A stretch of DNA of 64,000 nt. It comes from Aeromonas rivuli. GTDB lineage: Bacteria; Pseudomonadota; Gammaproteobacteria; Enterobacterales; Aeromonadaceae. This document shows positions 1 through 8,709 of the stretch, piece by piece. A model generated the notes under the pieces. It was not told the origin of the DNA. It searched no databases and saw nothing but the letters and a program-made list of their open reading frames with translations. The position numbers were made by a program, and so were the translations under genes. The stretch's first letter is position 1. Each line of letters starts with the position of its first letter. Location of the stretch: positions 86,460 through 150,459 of the forward strand of contig NZ_CDBJ01000055.1 in the NCBI RefSeq assembly GCF_000820045.1, given 5' to 3'.

Positions 1-302
1 CTCACCTTGAGCCGCGCCTCGTCAGGACTACCGACGAAGTAGGCTTTGCCTTCGGCCTCCCGCCAGTTGCCATCGCTCTGCAGGCCGCGGTTGAGCACCT
101 TGACGCCGCCGTCGTCACGCAGGCTGTAGCTGGCGCTCACCTCTTCCAGCCCCCGCTCGAAGCTGTGGTCGAGACGGGCGATTTCGTACCAGGTGCCGAG
201 GTAGCGATCGAGCTGGAAGCCGGTGACGGGGCGGATGCCGTCGGCGAGGCCGGTGCAGGCCGTCAGTAGCCAGGCGGTGAGCAGACAAAGCAGTGAACGC
301 AT
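1..302 (-). CDS. blc: Lipocalin family outer-membrane lipoprotein (Blc-like), 3' end outside window
   Basis: Only the N-terminal 100 codons are in the window; the gene runs off the left edge. Translation begins MRSLLCLLTAWLLTACTG, a lipoprotein signal with lipobox LTAC, followed by GFQLDRYLGTWYEIARLDHSFE, which carries the lipocalin GxW motif (GTWYEIARLDHSFERG). Blc-type lipocalins are outer-membrane lipoproteins that bind lysophospholipid or fatty acids. AGAGAGGG precedes the ATG. The gene starts 16 bases after the yqhC-like regulator stops, on the same strand, so the two are probably cotranscribed. Confidence 0.85.
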   Translation of the reverse strand, partial: MRSLLCLLTAWLLTACTGLADGIRPVTGFQLDRYLGTWYEIARLDHSFERGLEEVSASYSLRDDGGVKVLNRGLQSDGNWREAEGKAYFVGSPDEARLKV

Positions 303-318
303 GGGGGATCCCTCTCTG

Positions 319-1221
319 TTAGCCTTCGATGATGTGCAACTGGCCTTCCCGGAAGCGGGAGGCCTGATCCGTCGGCGTGCTGCCGAAGAAGCGCTTGTAC
401 TCCCGGCTGAACTGGGAGTTGCTCTCGTAGCCGACCCTGGCCGCCGCCGCCCCCGCCTTGATGCCGTCGTGCAGCATCATCATGCGCGCCTTGTGCAGGC
501 GAAACGACTTGATGTACTGCAGGGGCGAGGTGGCGGTGACCGCCTTGAAGTGGTGGTGGAAGGCGGAGACGCTCATGTTCACCTCCCGGGCCAGCTCCTC
601 CATGGTCAGGGTGTCGGCGTAGCGCGCCTCTATCATACGCAGCACCCGGGCTATCTGGCCCACATGATTGTGACGATTGGCCAGCGCCTGCAGCGCCGGG
701 CCGCCCCCCTCGTGCAGGGCGTAGAACAGCATCTCCCGCACCGTCTGCGGCCCCAGCACCCGGGCGTGGTGGGGCTTGTCCATCAGATCGATCAATCGCT
801 CGGCGGCACAGAACATGTCTTCGGACAGGGGGACAGAGTGCACGCCGCTCTTTTGCACAGCCGGGGCGGGCAGGGCATCCCCCAGCTCCAGCAGCAGTTC
901 TTGCAGGGTGGCGACGTTGATCTCCAGGGAGAAGCCGATGAGGGGCTGCTCGGGGGAGGCGAAGCACTCGCACTCGCAGGGCAGCGGCAGTGTCATCAGC
1001 AGGTAGTGGCTGGGGTCGTAGCGAAACACCTGATCCGCCAGATAGCCCACCTTGTGTCCCTGCAATATGACGATCATCCGGGGCTGGTAGAGCACGGGCG
1101 TGCGGCCGTGATACTCGGTGGTGTAGATGAGGTTCACCTGATCCACCGGGGAGGGGGTGATGCCCGGGGTGGTGACGTGGCGGGCCAGCCTGGCGGCGAG
1201 ATCGGCGTAACGGTTGGACAT
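319..1221 (-). CDS. yqhC: AraC-family transcriptional regulator, YqhC-like
   Basis: 300 aa. An N-terminal AraC_N cupin-like sensor (about residues 20-165) is followed by two C-terminal helix-turn-helix units (about 195-290), including LTMEELAREVNMSVSAFHHHFK and VGYESNSQFSREYKRFFG, the classical AraC signature. The start at 1221 is preceded by GGAG; the same frame stays open far upstream, through the antisense of yqhD, but that extension has no homology and no ribosome site. The gene is divergent from yqhD, as in E. coli, where YqhC activates yqhD in response to aldehydes. That role is inferred here from family and position. Confidence 0.88.
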   Translation of the reverse strand: MSNRYADLAARLARHVTTPGITPSPVDQVNLIYTTEYHGRTPVLYQPRMIVILQGHKVGYLADQVFRYDPSHYLLMTLPLPCECECFASPEQPLIGFSLEINVATLQELLLELGDALPAPAVQKSGVHSVPLSEDMFCAAERLIDLMDKPHHARVLGPQTVREMLFYALHEGGGPALQALANRHNHVGQIARVLRMIEARYADTLTMEELAREVNMSVSAFHHHFKAVTATSPLQYIKSFRLHKARMMMLHDGIKAGAAAARVGYESNSQFSREYKRFFGSTPTDQASRFREGQLHIIEG

Positions 1222-1245
1222 GGTCGCTCCGGGTGGATTCTGATG

Positions 1246-1322
1246 GTTTGTAGAAATAGGCAAACAATGTGCAGAATGTTGCCTTGATGGTAGGTGTTGT
1301 CTGTAGAAAAATGCAATCAACA
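1246..1322. promoter_or_regulatory. Direct repeat in the yqhC-yqhD divergent promoter region
   Basis: Two imperfect 24-base direct repeats lie between the divergent genes. One begins GTTTGTAGAAATAGGCAAAC at 1246; the other begins GTCTGTAGAAAAATGCAATC at 1299. They are 53 bp apart, close to five helical turns, so both face the same side of the DNA. This suits two AraC-family sites, probably for the YqhC-like protein itself. The assignment is inferred; the repeat is seen directly. Confidence 0.5.
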
Positions 1323-1365
1323 TTTTGCGGCCAGGCCGCCGGACTATCAGAAGAAGGCAATGTCG

Positions 1366-2529
1366 ATGAACAACTTTACTCTCCATACCCCCACCAAGGT
1401 GCTGTTCGGCAAGGGCCAGGTGGCCCAGCTGCGCGGCCAGATCCCGGCCGACGCCCGTGTCCTCATCACCTACGGTGGCGGCAGCGTGGTGCGCAGCGGC
1501 CTGCTGGCGCAGATCCGCAGCGAGCTGGCGGGCCTGACCCTGTTCGAGTTCGGCGGCATAGAGCCCAACCCGGCTTACGAGACCCTGATGGGGGCGGTCG
1601 AGCTGGCCCGTGCCGAGCAGATCGACTTTCTGCTCGCCGTCGGCGGCGGCTCGGTGCTCGATGGCACCAAGTTCATCGCCGCCGCCGCTCACTACGATCT
1701 GGCCAGGGAGCCCTGGCACATCCTCGAGACGGTCGGTGGCGAGGTGGCTTCCGCCATTCCCTTGGGCGCCGTGCTGACCCTGCCGGCCACCGGCTCCGAG
1801 ATGAACATGGGGGCCGTCATCACCCGCAGAAGCAGCGGCGACAAGCAGCACTTCTTCTCGCCGTTCGTGATGCCGCGCTTCGCCGTGCTGGATCCCGTGC
1901 TCACCTACACCCTGCCGGCCCGCCAGGTGGCGAACGGCGTGGTGGATGCCTTCATCCACACCCTGGAGCAGTACCTCACCTACCCGGTCAACGCCAAGGT
2001 GCAGGATCGCTTCGCCGAAGGCCTGCTGCTGACCCTGGCTGAAGAGGGCCCCCAGGCGCTGGTGGAGCCGGAAAATTACGACGTGCGCGCCAACATCATG
2101 TGGAGTGCCACCCTGGCGCTCAACGGCCTGATCGGGGCCGGCGTGCCCCAGGACTGGGCCACCCACATGCTGGGCCACGAGCTGACCGCCCTGCACGGCC
2201 TCGACCACGCCCAGACCCTGGCGGTGGTGCTGCCCGCCCTGCTCGCTGCCAAGCGTGAACAGAAGCACGCCAAGCTGCTGCAATACGCCGAGCGGGTCTG
2301 GGATCTGCGCAGTGGCAGCGAAGAAGAGCGTATCGACGGCGCCATCAAAGCCACCCGCGACTTCTTCGAGCGGATGGGGGTCAAGACCCGGCTGCGGGAC
2401 TACGGCCTGGCCGACGCCAATATCGACACCCTGCTGGCCAAGCTCGAAGAGCACGGCATGACGGCGCTCGGGGAACACGGTGACATCGACCTGGTGCAGA
2501 GCCGGCATATTTATGAAGCCGTCTGGTAA
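1366..2529 (+). CDS. yqhD: NADPH-dependent iron-containing alcohol dehydrogenase / aldehyde reductase
   Basis: 387 aa with the MNNF start, exactly the length of E. coli YqhD. The family Fe-ADH features are present: GGGSVLDGTKFIAAAA (dinucleotide-binding region), LPATGSEMN, and metal-ligand histidines in HMLGHELTALHGLDHAQTLA. It reduces broad-range aldehydes using NADPH. AAGAAGG at 1351 sits 8 bases before the ATG at 1366; an in-frame ATG at 1360 is too close to that site. The gene is divergent from the yqhC-like regulator, which probably activates it. Confidence 0.95.
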   Translation: MNNFTLHTPTKVLFGKGQVAQLRGQIPADARVLITYGGGSVVRSGLLAQIRSELAGLTLFEFGGIEPNPAYETLMGAVELARAEQIDFLLAVGGGSVLDGTKFIAAAAHYDLAREPWHILETVGGEVASAIPLGAVLTLPATGSEMNMGAVITRRSSGDKQHFFSPFVMPRFAVLDPVLTYTLPARQVANGVVDAFIHTLEQYLTYPVNAKVQDRFAEGLLLTLAEEGPQALVEPENYDVRANIMWSATLALNGLIGAGVPQDWATHMLGHELTALHGLDHAQTLAVVLPALLAAKREQKHAKLLQYAERVWDLRSGSEEERIDGAIKATRDFFERMGVKTRLRDYGLADANIDTLLAKLEEHGMTALGEHGDIDLVQSRHIYEAVW

Positions 2530-2571
2530 GGGGAGTATTCACCTTACCACCGCACTAAACGACTGACAGTA

Positions 2572-2614
2572 GGGGCCGGATCCTGCCATTTTGGCGGGGG
2601 ATCGGCCCCTTCCT
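2572..2614 (+). terminator. Terminator-like hairpin after yqhD
   Basis: A long imperfect inverted repeat (GGGGCCGGATCCTGCC, loop ATTTT, GGCGGGGGATCGGCCCC) is followed by TTCCTT. The stem is strong but the T tract is interrupted, so efficiency is uncertain. Confidence 0.6.
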
Positions 2615-2756
2615 TGTTACGAAACCGTTACTTTTACCCTGTTCACTCCGATATCTGCGATTGGAGTGAATTTCGTAAGAACAAAAAGCGCTAAGATAGA
2701 GGGCCAGCAAAACATTTTTTTTGACTGGTTGGATCACTTTTTCCAGTGCTTTTTAC

Positions 2757-2765
2757 TGGTATAAG
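2757..2765 (+). promoter_or_regulatory. Candidate extended -10 promoter for pntAB
   Basis: TGGTATAAG matches an extended -10 element (TG-N-TATAAT-like). No good -35 hexamer lies 17 bases upstream, only a T-rich stretch. It lies about 270 bases before pntA, implying a long untranslated leader. Confidence 0.35.
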
Positions 2766-3036
2766 TAGCTAATTTGGTTTGTTTTTTTAAATCACGGTCC
2801 TGGATGGGCTGATTTCTGTACGCGTACCATCCGGACGGCGGTTGTAATAAAACTCCAAAATTTGATACTAATCACCTTCGCACCTGAAAAGCGGGGGCCT
2901 GACCATGACAGGAGGTTGCGGAAGAGCCTGCTGATTTTCATAACAAAGAGTCCTTGGCCTGCAATTTGGCCGCGCCTTGTTTCGCGAGAGATGAGACACT
3001 AGGTCGCGATTATTTATTAACCATCAGGGAATAGTC

Positions 3037-4560
3037 ATGCAGATTGGAATACCGAGAGAGAGTCTCGCCGGTGAGACCCGGGTCGCAGCGACCCCGGCCA
3101 CCGTTGAGCAGCTGAAAAAGCTCGGCTTCGAGGTTGCTGTCGAGACTGGCGCCGGCCAGCTGGCCAGCTTCGATGACGCCGCCTTCGAGGCTGCCGGTGC
3201 CAGCGTGGTGCCGAGCGTCTGGCAAGCCGACCTTATCTTCAAGGTCAACGCCCCGACCGACGCCGAGATCGCCGAAATTAAAGATGGTGCCACCCTGGTG
3301 AGCTTCATCTGGCCCGCTCAGAACCCCGAGCTGGTCAAGAAGCTGTCGACACGCAACATCAATGTGATGGCGATGGACATGGTGCCGCGGATCTCCCGTG
3401 CCCAATCCCTCGACGCCCTCTCTTCCATGGCCAACATCGGTGGCTATCGCGCCGTGGTCGAAGCAGCGCACCAGTTTGGTCGCTTCTTCACCGGTCAAAT
3501 CACCGCAGCCGGCAAGGTACCCCCTGCCAAGGTCTTGGTGATCGGCGCCGGTGTGGCCGGTCTGGCTGCCATCGGCACCGCCGGTTCCCTGGGCGCCATA
3601 GTGCGTGCCTTCGATACCCGGCTGGAAGTGGCCGAGCAGATTGAGTCCATGGGGGGCAGTTTCCTCAAGCTCGACTTCGGCGGCGAAGATGGTGCCTCCA
3701 GCGATGGTTACGCCAAGGTCATGTCCGATGAGTTCATCAAGGCCGAGATGGAGCTGTTTGCCCAGCAGGCCAAGGAAGTGGACATCATCATCACCACCGC
3801 CCTGATCCCGGGTCGTCCTGCTCCCAAGCTGATCACCAAAGAGATGGTCGACAGCATGAAGCCGGGTTCGGTGATCGTGGACTTGGCAGCGGCCACCGGT
3901 GGCAACTGTGAATACACTGTGCCGACCGAGTTGTTCGTGACCCCGAACGGCGTCAAGGTGATCGGTTACACCGACCTGCCTGGCCGCCTGCCTGCCCAAT
4001 CCTCCCAGCTCTACGGTACCAACCTGGTCAACCTGATGAAGCTGATGTGCAAGGAGAAGGACGGCCAGGTTGCCATCGACTTCGAGGACGTGGTTCAGCG
4101 CAACATGACGGTGATCCAGGCCGGTGACGTGACCTTCCCGCCCCCCGCCATTGCCGTCTCTGCCGCGCCGCAAAAACCGGCAGCCGCCCCGCTCAAGAAG
4201 GCCGAAGCCAAGAAGCCATCCAACAAGAAGTATGTGTTTGGTGCCCTCGGCATCGCCGCCTTCGGTTGGGTCGCCGCCGTGGCACCCGCCGCCTTCTTGT
4301 CCCACTTCACCGTATTTATCCTGGCCTGTGTGGTCGGTTACTACGTGGTGTGGAACGTATCTCACTCCTTGCACACGCCGCTGATGTCGGTCACCAATGC
4401 CATCTCCGGCATTATCGTGGTCGGTGCCTTGCTGCAGATTGGTCAGGGTTCGACACTCGTCACCGCGCTCTCGTTTGTCGCCGTGCTGATTGCCAGTATC
4501 AACATCTTCGGTGGCTTCACCGTGACTCAGCGCATGCTGAAGATGTTCCGTAAGGATTAA
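3037..4560 (+). CDS. pntA: NAD(P) transhydrogenase subunit alpha
   Basis: 507 aa, close to the 510 aa of E. coli PntA. The N-terminal alanine-dehydrogenase-like domain I (about 1-380) starts [20 protein letters not shown] and contains the NAD-binding [18 protein letters not shown]. An alanine/lysine-rich linker near 385-400 leads to a C-terminal membrane part of several hydrophobic helices. With PntB it forms the inner-membrane pump that uses proton-motive force to drive hydride transfer from NADH to NADP. AGGGAA precedes the ATG. pntB follows after 11 bases, so the two form an operon. Confidence 0.97.
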   Translation: MQIGIPRESLAGETRVAATPATVEQLKKLGFEVAVETGAGQLASFDDAAFEAAGASVVPSVWQADLIFKVNAPTDAEIAEIKDGATLVSFIWPAQNPELVKKLSTRNINVMAMDMVPRISRAQSLDALSSMANIGGYRAVVEAAHQFGRFFTGQITAAGKVPPAKVLVIGAGVAGLAAIGTAGSLGAIVRAFDTRLEVAEQIESMGGSFLKLDFGGEDGASSDGYAKVMSDEFIKAEMELFAQQAKEVDIIITTALIPGRPAPKLITKEMVDSMKPGSVIVDLAAATGGNCEYTVPTELFVTPNGVKVIGYTDLPGRLPAQSSQLYGTNLVNLMKLMCKEKDGQVAIDFEDVVQRNMTVIQAGDVTFPPPAIAVSAAPQKPAAAPLKKAEAKKPSNKKYVFGALGIAAFGWVAAVAPAAFLSHFTVFILACVVGYYVVWNVSHSLHTPLMSVTNAISGIIVVGALLQIGQGSTLVTALSFVAVLIASINIFGGFTVTQRMLKMFRKD

Positions 4561-4571
4561 GGGGGTTTAAC

Positions 4572-6056
4572 GTGTCTCAAGGACTGGTAACAGCATCCTA
4601 TATCGTTGCCGCCGTGCTCTTCATCCTCAGTCTCGCCGGACTGTCGAAGCAAGAAACGGCCAAGCATGGCAACCTGTTCGGTATCGCGGGGATGGCTATC
4701 GCCCTCGTCGCCACCGTACTCAATCCGGAAACCAGTGGTGTGCACTGGATCATTCTGGCCATGGTCATCGGCGGCGCCATCGGCGTGCGGCTGGCACTCA
4801 AGGTCGAGATGACCGAGATGCCCGAGCTGGTGGCGGTGCTGCACAGCTTCGTGGGGATGGCGGCGGTGCTGGTGGGCTTCAACAGCTTTATCGATCTGCA
4901 CCCCTCCGCACCGGCGGCTGTCGTGGTCTCTGTCGGTTCCAATCTGGATGCGACCCTGGCCGCGGCCCGGGCGGCGTTCGAGCAGGCGGCCAGTGCCGCT
5001 CAGGCCGAGCACCTCACCGGCGCCATGCTGAACATCCACCTGGTGGAAGTCTTCCTCGGTATCTTCATCGGCGCCGTGACCTTCACCGGTTCCATAGTGG
5101 CGTTCGGCAAGTTGCGTGGCCTGATCTCCTCCAAGCCGCTGATGCTGCCCCATCGCCACAAGCTGAACCTGCTGGCCGTGCTGGTTTCGCTGGCGCTGAT
5201 GGTGCACTTCGTCAACGCCGGTGGCTCCACCATGGCGGTGGTGCTAATGACCCTGATCGCCTTCGCGTTCGGCTGGCATCTGGTGGCCTCCATCGGTGGC
5301 GCCGACATGCCGGTGGTGGTCTCCATGCTCAACTCCTACTCCGGTTGGGCGGCGGCGGCGGCGGGCTTCATGCTCTCCAACGACCTGCTGATCGTGGTCG
5401 GTGCCCTGGTGGGCTCCTCCGGTGCCATCCTCTCTTACATCATGTGTAAAGCGATGAACCGCTCTTTCATCTCGGTTATCGCCGGTGGCTTCGGCTCCGA
5501 CGGTGTCGCCTCTACGGCTGATCAGGAGATGGGTGAATACCGCGAAACCAACGCCGAAGATGTGGCCGACATGCTGAAGAACGCCAGCTCCGTCATCATC
5601 ACTCCGGGCTACGGCATGGCGGTGGCGCAGGCCCAGTACCCGGTGGCCGAGATCACCCAGAAGCTGCGGGATCGCGGCGTCAAGGTGCGCTTCGGTATCC
5701 ACCCGGTTGCCGGTCGTCTGCCAGGTCACATGAACGTGCTGCTGGCGGAAGCCAAGGTGCCGTATGACATCGTTCTGGAAATGGACGAGATCAATGACGA
5801 CTTCACCGATACCGACGTGGTACTGGTGATCGGTGCCAACGACACCGTCAACCCGGCCGCCATGGAAGATCCGGGCAGCCCCATCGCCGGCATGCCGGTG
5901 CTGGAAGTGTGGAAAGCGCAGAACGTCATCGGCTTCAAGCGCTCCATGAACACAGGCTATGCCGGTGTCCAGAACCCGCTGTTCTTCAAGGAGAACACTC
6001 AGATGCTGTTTGGCGATGCCAAGGCCAGCGTCGAGGCTATCCTCAAGGCGCTCTGA
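4572..6056 (+). CDS. pntB: NAD(P) transhydrogenase subunit beta
   Basis: 494 aa beginning with GTG, preceded by AAGGGGG. The first half is membrane domain II with many hydrophobic helices; the last about 180 residues form the NADP-binding domain III, with [18 protein letters not shown] and the conserved tail [14 protein letters not shown]. It is 32 residues longer than E. coli PntB. The extra length is an alanine-rich loop between a membrane helix ending VGFNSFI (about residue 110) and [11 protein letters not shown] (about residue 155). It is the partner of PntA in the proton-translocating transhydrogenase. Confidence 0.97.
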   Translation: MSQGLVTASYIVAAVLFILSLAGLSKQETAKHGNLFGIAGMAIALVATVLNPETSGVHWIILAMVIGGAIGVRLALKVEMTEMPELVAVLHSFVGMAAVLVGFNSFIDLHPSAPAAVVVSVGSNLDATLAAARAAFEQAASAAQAEHLTGAMLNIHLVEVFLGIFIGAVTFTGSIVAFGKLRGLISSKPLMLPHRHKLNLLAVLVSLALMVHFVNAGGSTMAVVLMTLIAFAFGWHLVASIGGADMPVVVSMLNSYSGWAAAAAGFMLSNDLLIVVGALVGSSGAILSYIMCKAMNRSFISVIAGGFGSDGVASTADQEMGEYRETNAEDVADMLKNASSVIITPGYGMAVAQAQYPVAEITQKLRDRGVKVRFGIHPVAGRLPGHMNVLLAEAKVPYDIVLEMDEINDDFTDTDVVLVIGANDTVNPAAMEDPGSPIAGMPVLEVWKAQNVIGFKRSMNTGYAGVQNPLFFKENTQMLFGDAKASVEAILKAL

Positions 6057-6081
6057 TCCAGGTCACAGCAAGAGTATTCAA

Positions 6082-6101
6082 GGGGGCCAAGGCCCCCTTT
6101 T
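6082..6101 (+). terminator. Rho-independent terminator of pntAB
   Basis: GGGGGCCAAGGCCCCC at 6082-6097 is followed directly by TTTTCT, a compact GC-rich hairpin 25 bases after the pntB stop. Confidence 0.85.
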
Positions 6102-6419
6102 CTGTGCCTGTCGTTTGGCGTTCTGATGGCGTCGGGCCCTGTGGTGCCTTGCTCTGAGCATGTCTCATCACCTGACAGACGCCAGGTGGTGGCCTCGTTG
6201 AAGTGGATGGCCGAGCGCGATAGCCACTCGGCCCTCACTGCCGATTCTTCAGATTTGATCCCGCCATTATTCCCAGGGCTTGGTTGTGGTAATCGCTCAA
6301 AAGTCGGGCATAATGCCTGCCATCACGCCGGGGTTTATCAACTAATTTTTAGTTTTCCCGCAATATTTAGTATGTCGGACATAGAAGAGGCGCCGCGCCA
6401 GACCATGGAGCACTTGCAG
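6102..6419 (+). other. Upstream region of the CyuA-like gene
   Basis: About 320 bases with no supported gene. The reading frame of the downstream gene stays open here but shows no family similarity. A possible -10 element CATAAT lies at 6309-6314 without a clear -35. AT-rich sequence at 6340-6372 precedes an in-frame ATG at 6372 that lacks a ribosome site. Confidence 0.3.
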
Positions 6420-7703
6420 ATGAAGTCACAATGGATCGAATTTATTGCCCTGCTCAAGCGTGAGGTAGTGCCGGCCCTGGGGTGCACCGAACCCATGTCG
6501 GTGGCCCTTGCCGCCGCCAATTGCCGCAAGCTGCTGGGGCAGGATCCGACCCGCATCAGCGTCTGGGTCAGCGGCAATCTGTTCAAGAACGGCATGGGGG
6601 TCGGGGTACCCGGCACCGGCATGATAGGTCTGCCGGTCGCCGCCGCCGTCGGCATCACGGGGGGTAACCCCGATGGCGGACTGGAGGTGCTCAAGCAACT
6701 CACTCCGGCCCAGGTGGAAGCCGCCAAGGCGTTGCTGCCTCTCATCAAGGTCGATGTGAAGGATGTGCCGGACGTGCTCTACGCTGAGGTGCTGGCGGAG
6801 GCTGATGGTCACAGTGCCCGGGTGGTGATTTGCACGGATCACACCCGCATCGTGCTGATGGAGAAGGATGGCGAGGTGCTGATGGAGCAAGCCAGCGCCC
6901 CCGGGGTGCAGATCCAGCCAGCCAGATCGGCCAAGCCCGCCCTGACCCTGAAGGAGATAGTCGAGTTTTCTCTCGAGGTGCCGCTTGCCGACATTACCTT
7001 CATTGGCGAGGCGGCCAGCATGAACCAGGCCCTGGCTGACGAAGGGTTGCAGGGTTATGGCCTGAGCATCGGCAAGATGTTGACCGATCAGGTGGAGCGC
7101 AAGCTGCTCTCCGACGATCTGATGACCCTGGCCATGCGACTGTCGTCTGCCGCCTCCGATGCGCGCATGGACGGCGCCATGCTGCCCGCCATGTCCAATT
7201 CGGGCTCGGGCAACCAGGGCATTGCCGCCACCATGCCGGTGGTCGCCGCCGCCCGCTTCCTCGCATCGAGCGAGGAGCAGCTGATCCGGGCACTGGTGAT
7301 GAGCCATCTGGTGGCCATCTACATCAAGATGCATCAGAACAAGCTCTCCGCCCTCTGCGCGGCCAGTACCGCTGCCATGGGGGCGGGATCCGCCATCACC
7401 TGGCTGCTGGGCGGCAAGTTCGAACAGATAAGCCACTGCATCAACAACATGATTGGCGATGTTTCCGGCATCATCTGTGACGGCGCCGGCAGTGCCTGCT
7501 CCATGAAGGTGTCGACCTCTACCTCGGCGGCGGTCAAATCCTCCCTGATGGCGATCAACAACCTGCGGGTGCCTCAGAGCGAGGGCATCGTCTCGGACGA
7601 CGTGGATCAGACCATTGCCAACCTGGGTCAGCTATCCAGGAAGGGCATGCTGGATACCGATATCGAGATCATCAACATCATGCGAGCCAAGCAGCGCAAC
7701 TGA
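6420..7703 (+). CDS. cyuA: UPF0597 family L-cysteine desulfidase / serine dehydratase-like protein (CyuA/YhaM)
   Basis: About 427 aa from the ATG at 6420, which has GGAG nine bases upstream; in-frame ATGs at 6405 and 6372 are less likely. It aligns along its length with E. coli YhaM (436 aa): PALGCTEPMSVALAAA near the start, GVGVPGTGMIGLPVAAA, SDARMDGAMLPAMSNSGSGN, and a cysteine-containing GDVSGIICDGAGSACSMKVS segment. The conserved cysteines suit an oxygen-labile Fe-S enzyme. The E. coli member degrades cysteine to pyruvate, ammonia and sulfide; the exact substrate here is inferred. No transporter partner is adjacent. Confidence 0.85.
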   Translation: MKSQWIEFIALLKREVVPALGCTEPMSVALAAANCRKLLGQDPTRISVWVSGNLFKNGMGVGVPGTGMIGLPVAAAVGITGGNPDGGLEVLKQLTPAQVEAAKALLPLIKVDVKDVPDVLYAEVLAEADGHSARVVICTDHTRIVLMEKDGEVLMEQASAPGVQIQPARSAKPALTLKEIVEFSLEVPLADITFIGEAASMNQALADEGLQGYGLSIGKMLTDQVERKLLSDDLMTLAMRLSSAASDARMDGAMLPAMSNSGSGNQGIAATMPVVAAARFLASSEEQLIRALVMSHLVAIYIKMHQNKLSALCAASTAAMGAGSAITWLLGGKFEQISHCINNMIGDVSGIICDGAGSACSMKVSTSTSAAVKSSLMAINNLRVPQSEGIVSDDVDQTIANLGQLSRKGMLDTDIEIINIMRAKQRN

Positions 7704-7788
7704 GTCAGTCGTGTGGCGGGGCGCGAGTTGTAGGCTGCTGTGCCCCTACCCGAAGAGGATACTGCCGGGCAGCGTCGGATCGACAGGC

Positions 7789-7820
7789 AAAAAAAACCGA
7801 TGGCCGGGGCCATCGGTTTC
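7789..7820 (-). terminator. Bidirectional terminator between cyuA-like gene and bamD
   Basis: The stem AAACCGATGGCC / GGCCATCGGTTT is flanked on the minus-strand 3' side by eight T residues (A tract 7789-7796 on plus). It is ideal for ending bamD and can also serve the convergent plus-strand gene. Confidence 0.85.
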
Positions 7821-7837
7821 TGTTCGGGTAGAGGTGA

Positions 7838-8602
7838 TCAGCCCTTGGCGTGCCGGTTTTCCGGGTAGTTCTTGCCAAGCACTTCGCGGGCGTGCTGGGC
7901 CAGAGTTGGCATCTTGAGGGTGTCGTAGGACTCGATCATGATCTCCAGTGCCTCTTCGGTCTCCGGTGTGTCCGGGTAGGTCTCAACCACCTGCTTGGCG
8001 CGGTTGGCGGCGGCGATCAGCGCATCACGCTTTACATAATATTTGGCCACGCTCAGATCGTAGCGCGCGAGGCGGTTTTTCAGGCCTATCATGCGCGCAC
8101 GGGCATCGGCGGCGTAACTGCTGTTCGGATAGTTCTGCAGCAAGGTCTTGAAGTCCTGGAACGCCTGACGGGCGTAGGAGGGATCCTTGTCATCCCGCGC
8201 TATGCCGAGCTGATCCTGGAAGAAATTGTAATCGCCCGCCATGTTGGTCAAGCCACGCATATAGAAGACGTAATCTATATTTTTGTGCGCGGGATTGAGG
8301 CGGATAAAGCGGTCGATATTGGCAGTCGCCTGGGCGGTATCATCCTGCTTGTAATAGGCATAGATGAGGTCGAGCTGCACCTGATTAGAGTAGGCGCCGA
8401 AGGGATAACGAGAGTCCAATGCTTCCAATAACTCGATAGCATTCACATAGTTACCGGCATCCAGCTTGAGGCGTGCTTTCTGGTACAGGGTCTCCGGCGG
8501 TTCGTCGGGTACCTTGGGTTTGGTGCTGGAACAGCCAGTGATCAGGGTAGCGACCAAGGCGAGCGACATCAGCAGGTGAGACTTCTTTCCCATCAACAAC
8601 AT
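7838..8602 (-). CDS. bamD: Outer-membrane protein assembly factor BamD
   Basis: 254 aa from ATG 8602. Start choice is uncertain: GTG 8617, ATG 8611 and ATG 8593 are in frame, and GGAA lies nine bases before 8602. A lipoprotein signal (MLLMGKKSHLLMSLALVATL, lipobox ITGC) is followed by tetratricopeptide-like repeats, including YPFGAYSNQVQLDLIYAYYK, FIRLNPAHKNIDYVFYMRGL and NYPNSSYAADARARM, all BamD hallmarks. It acts at the inner face of the outer membrane in the BAM complex. It is divergent from rluD, as in E. coli. Confidence 0.95.
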   Translation of the reverse strand: MLLMGKKSHLLMSLALVATLITGCSSTKPKVPDEPPETLYQKARLKLDAGNYVNAIELLEALDSRYPFGAYSNQVQLDLIYAYYKQDDTAQATANIDRFIRLNPAHKNIDYVFYMRGLTNMAGDYNFFQDQLGIARDDKDPSYARQAFQDFKTLLQNYPNSSYAADARARMIGLKNRLARYDLSVAKYYVKRDALIAAANRAKQVVETYPDTPETEEALEIMIESYDTLKMPTLAQHAREVLGKNYPENRHAKG

Positions 8603-8709
8603 CCGGTCCATTTCCACGAAATTGGCAAAGTATCCGTTATGCTTGGCTAAAAGAAAAGCTAGAATACCCGGATTATTTCGAATTGAAACCCCCGCTCAAG
8701 AGACCATAC

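Larger units (their letters stand above)
2530..3036 (+). other. Long AT-rich leader upstream of pntA
   Basis: This 507-base stretch has no convincing gene and is much more AT-rich than its surroundings. After the yqhD hairpin it holds an inverted repeat (TTCACTCC at 2642 and GGAGTGAA at 2663), an extended -10 candidate TGGTATAAG at 2757-2765, an FNR/CRP-like site TTGATACTAATCAC at 2862-2875, and a possible nine-codon leader ORF at 2905-2934 (MTGGCGRAC) enclosing an AGGAGG with no start codon after it. Together these suggest a regulated, perhaps oxygen- or carbon-responsive, 5' leader, but none is proven. Confidence 0.45.

Noticed and set aside
319..2508. An uninterrupted minus-strand frame runs from the AraC regulator through the whole antisense of yqhD, which would give a 729-residue protein.
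   Set aside because: The part beyond 1221 has no domain similarity, lies exactly antisense to a well-conserved gene, and the ATG at 1221 has a good ribosome site. High GC content keeps the frame open.
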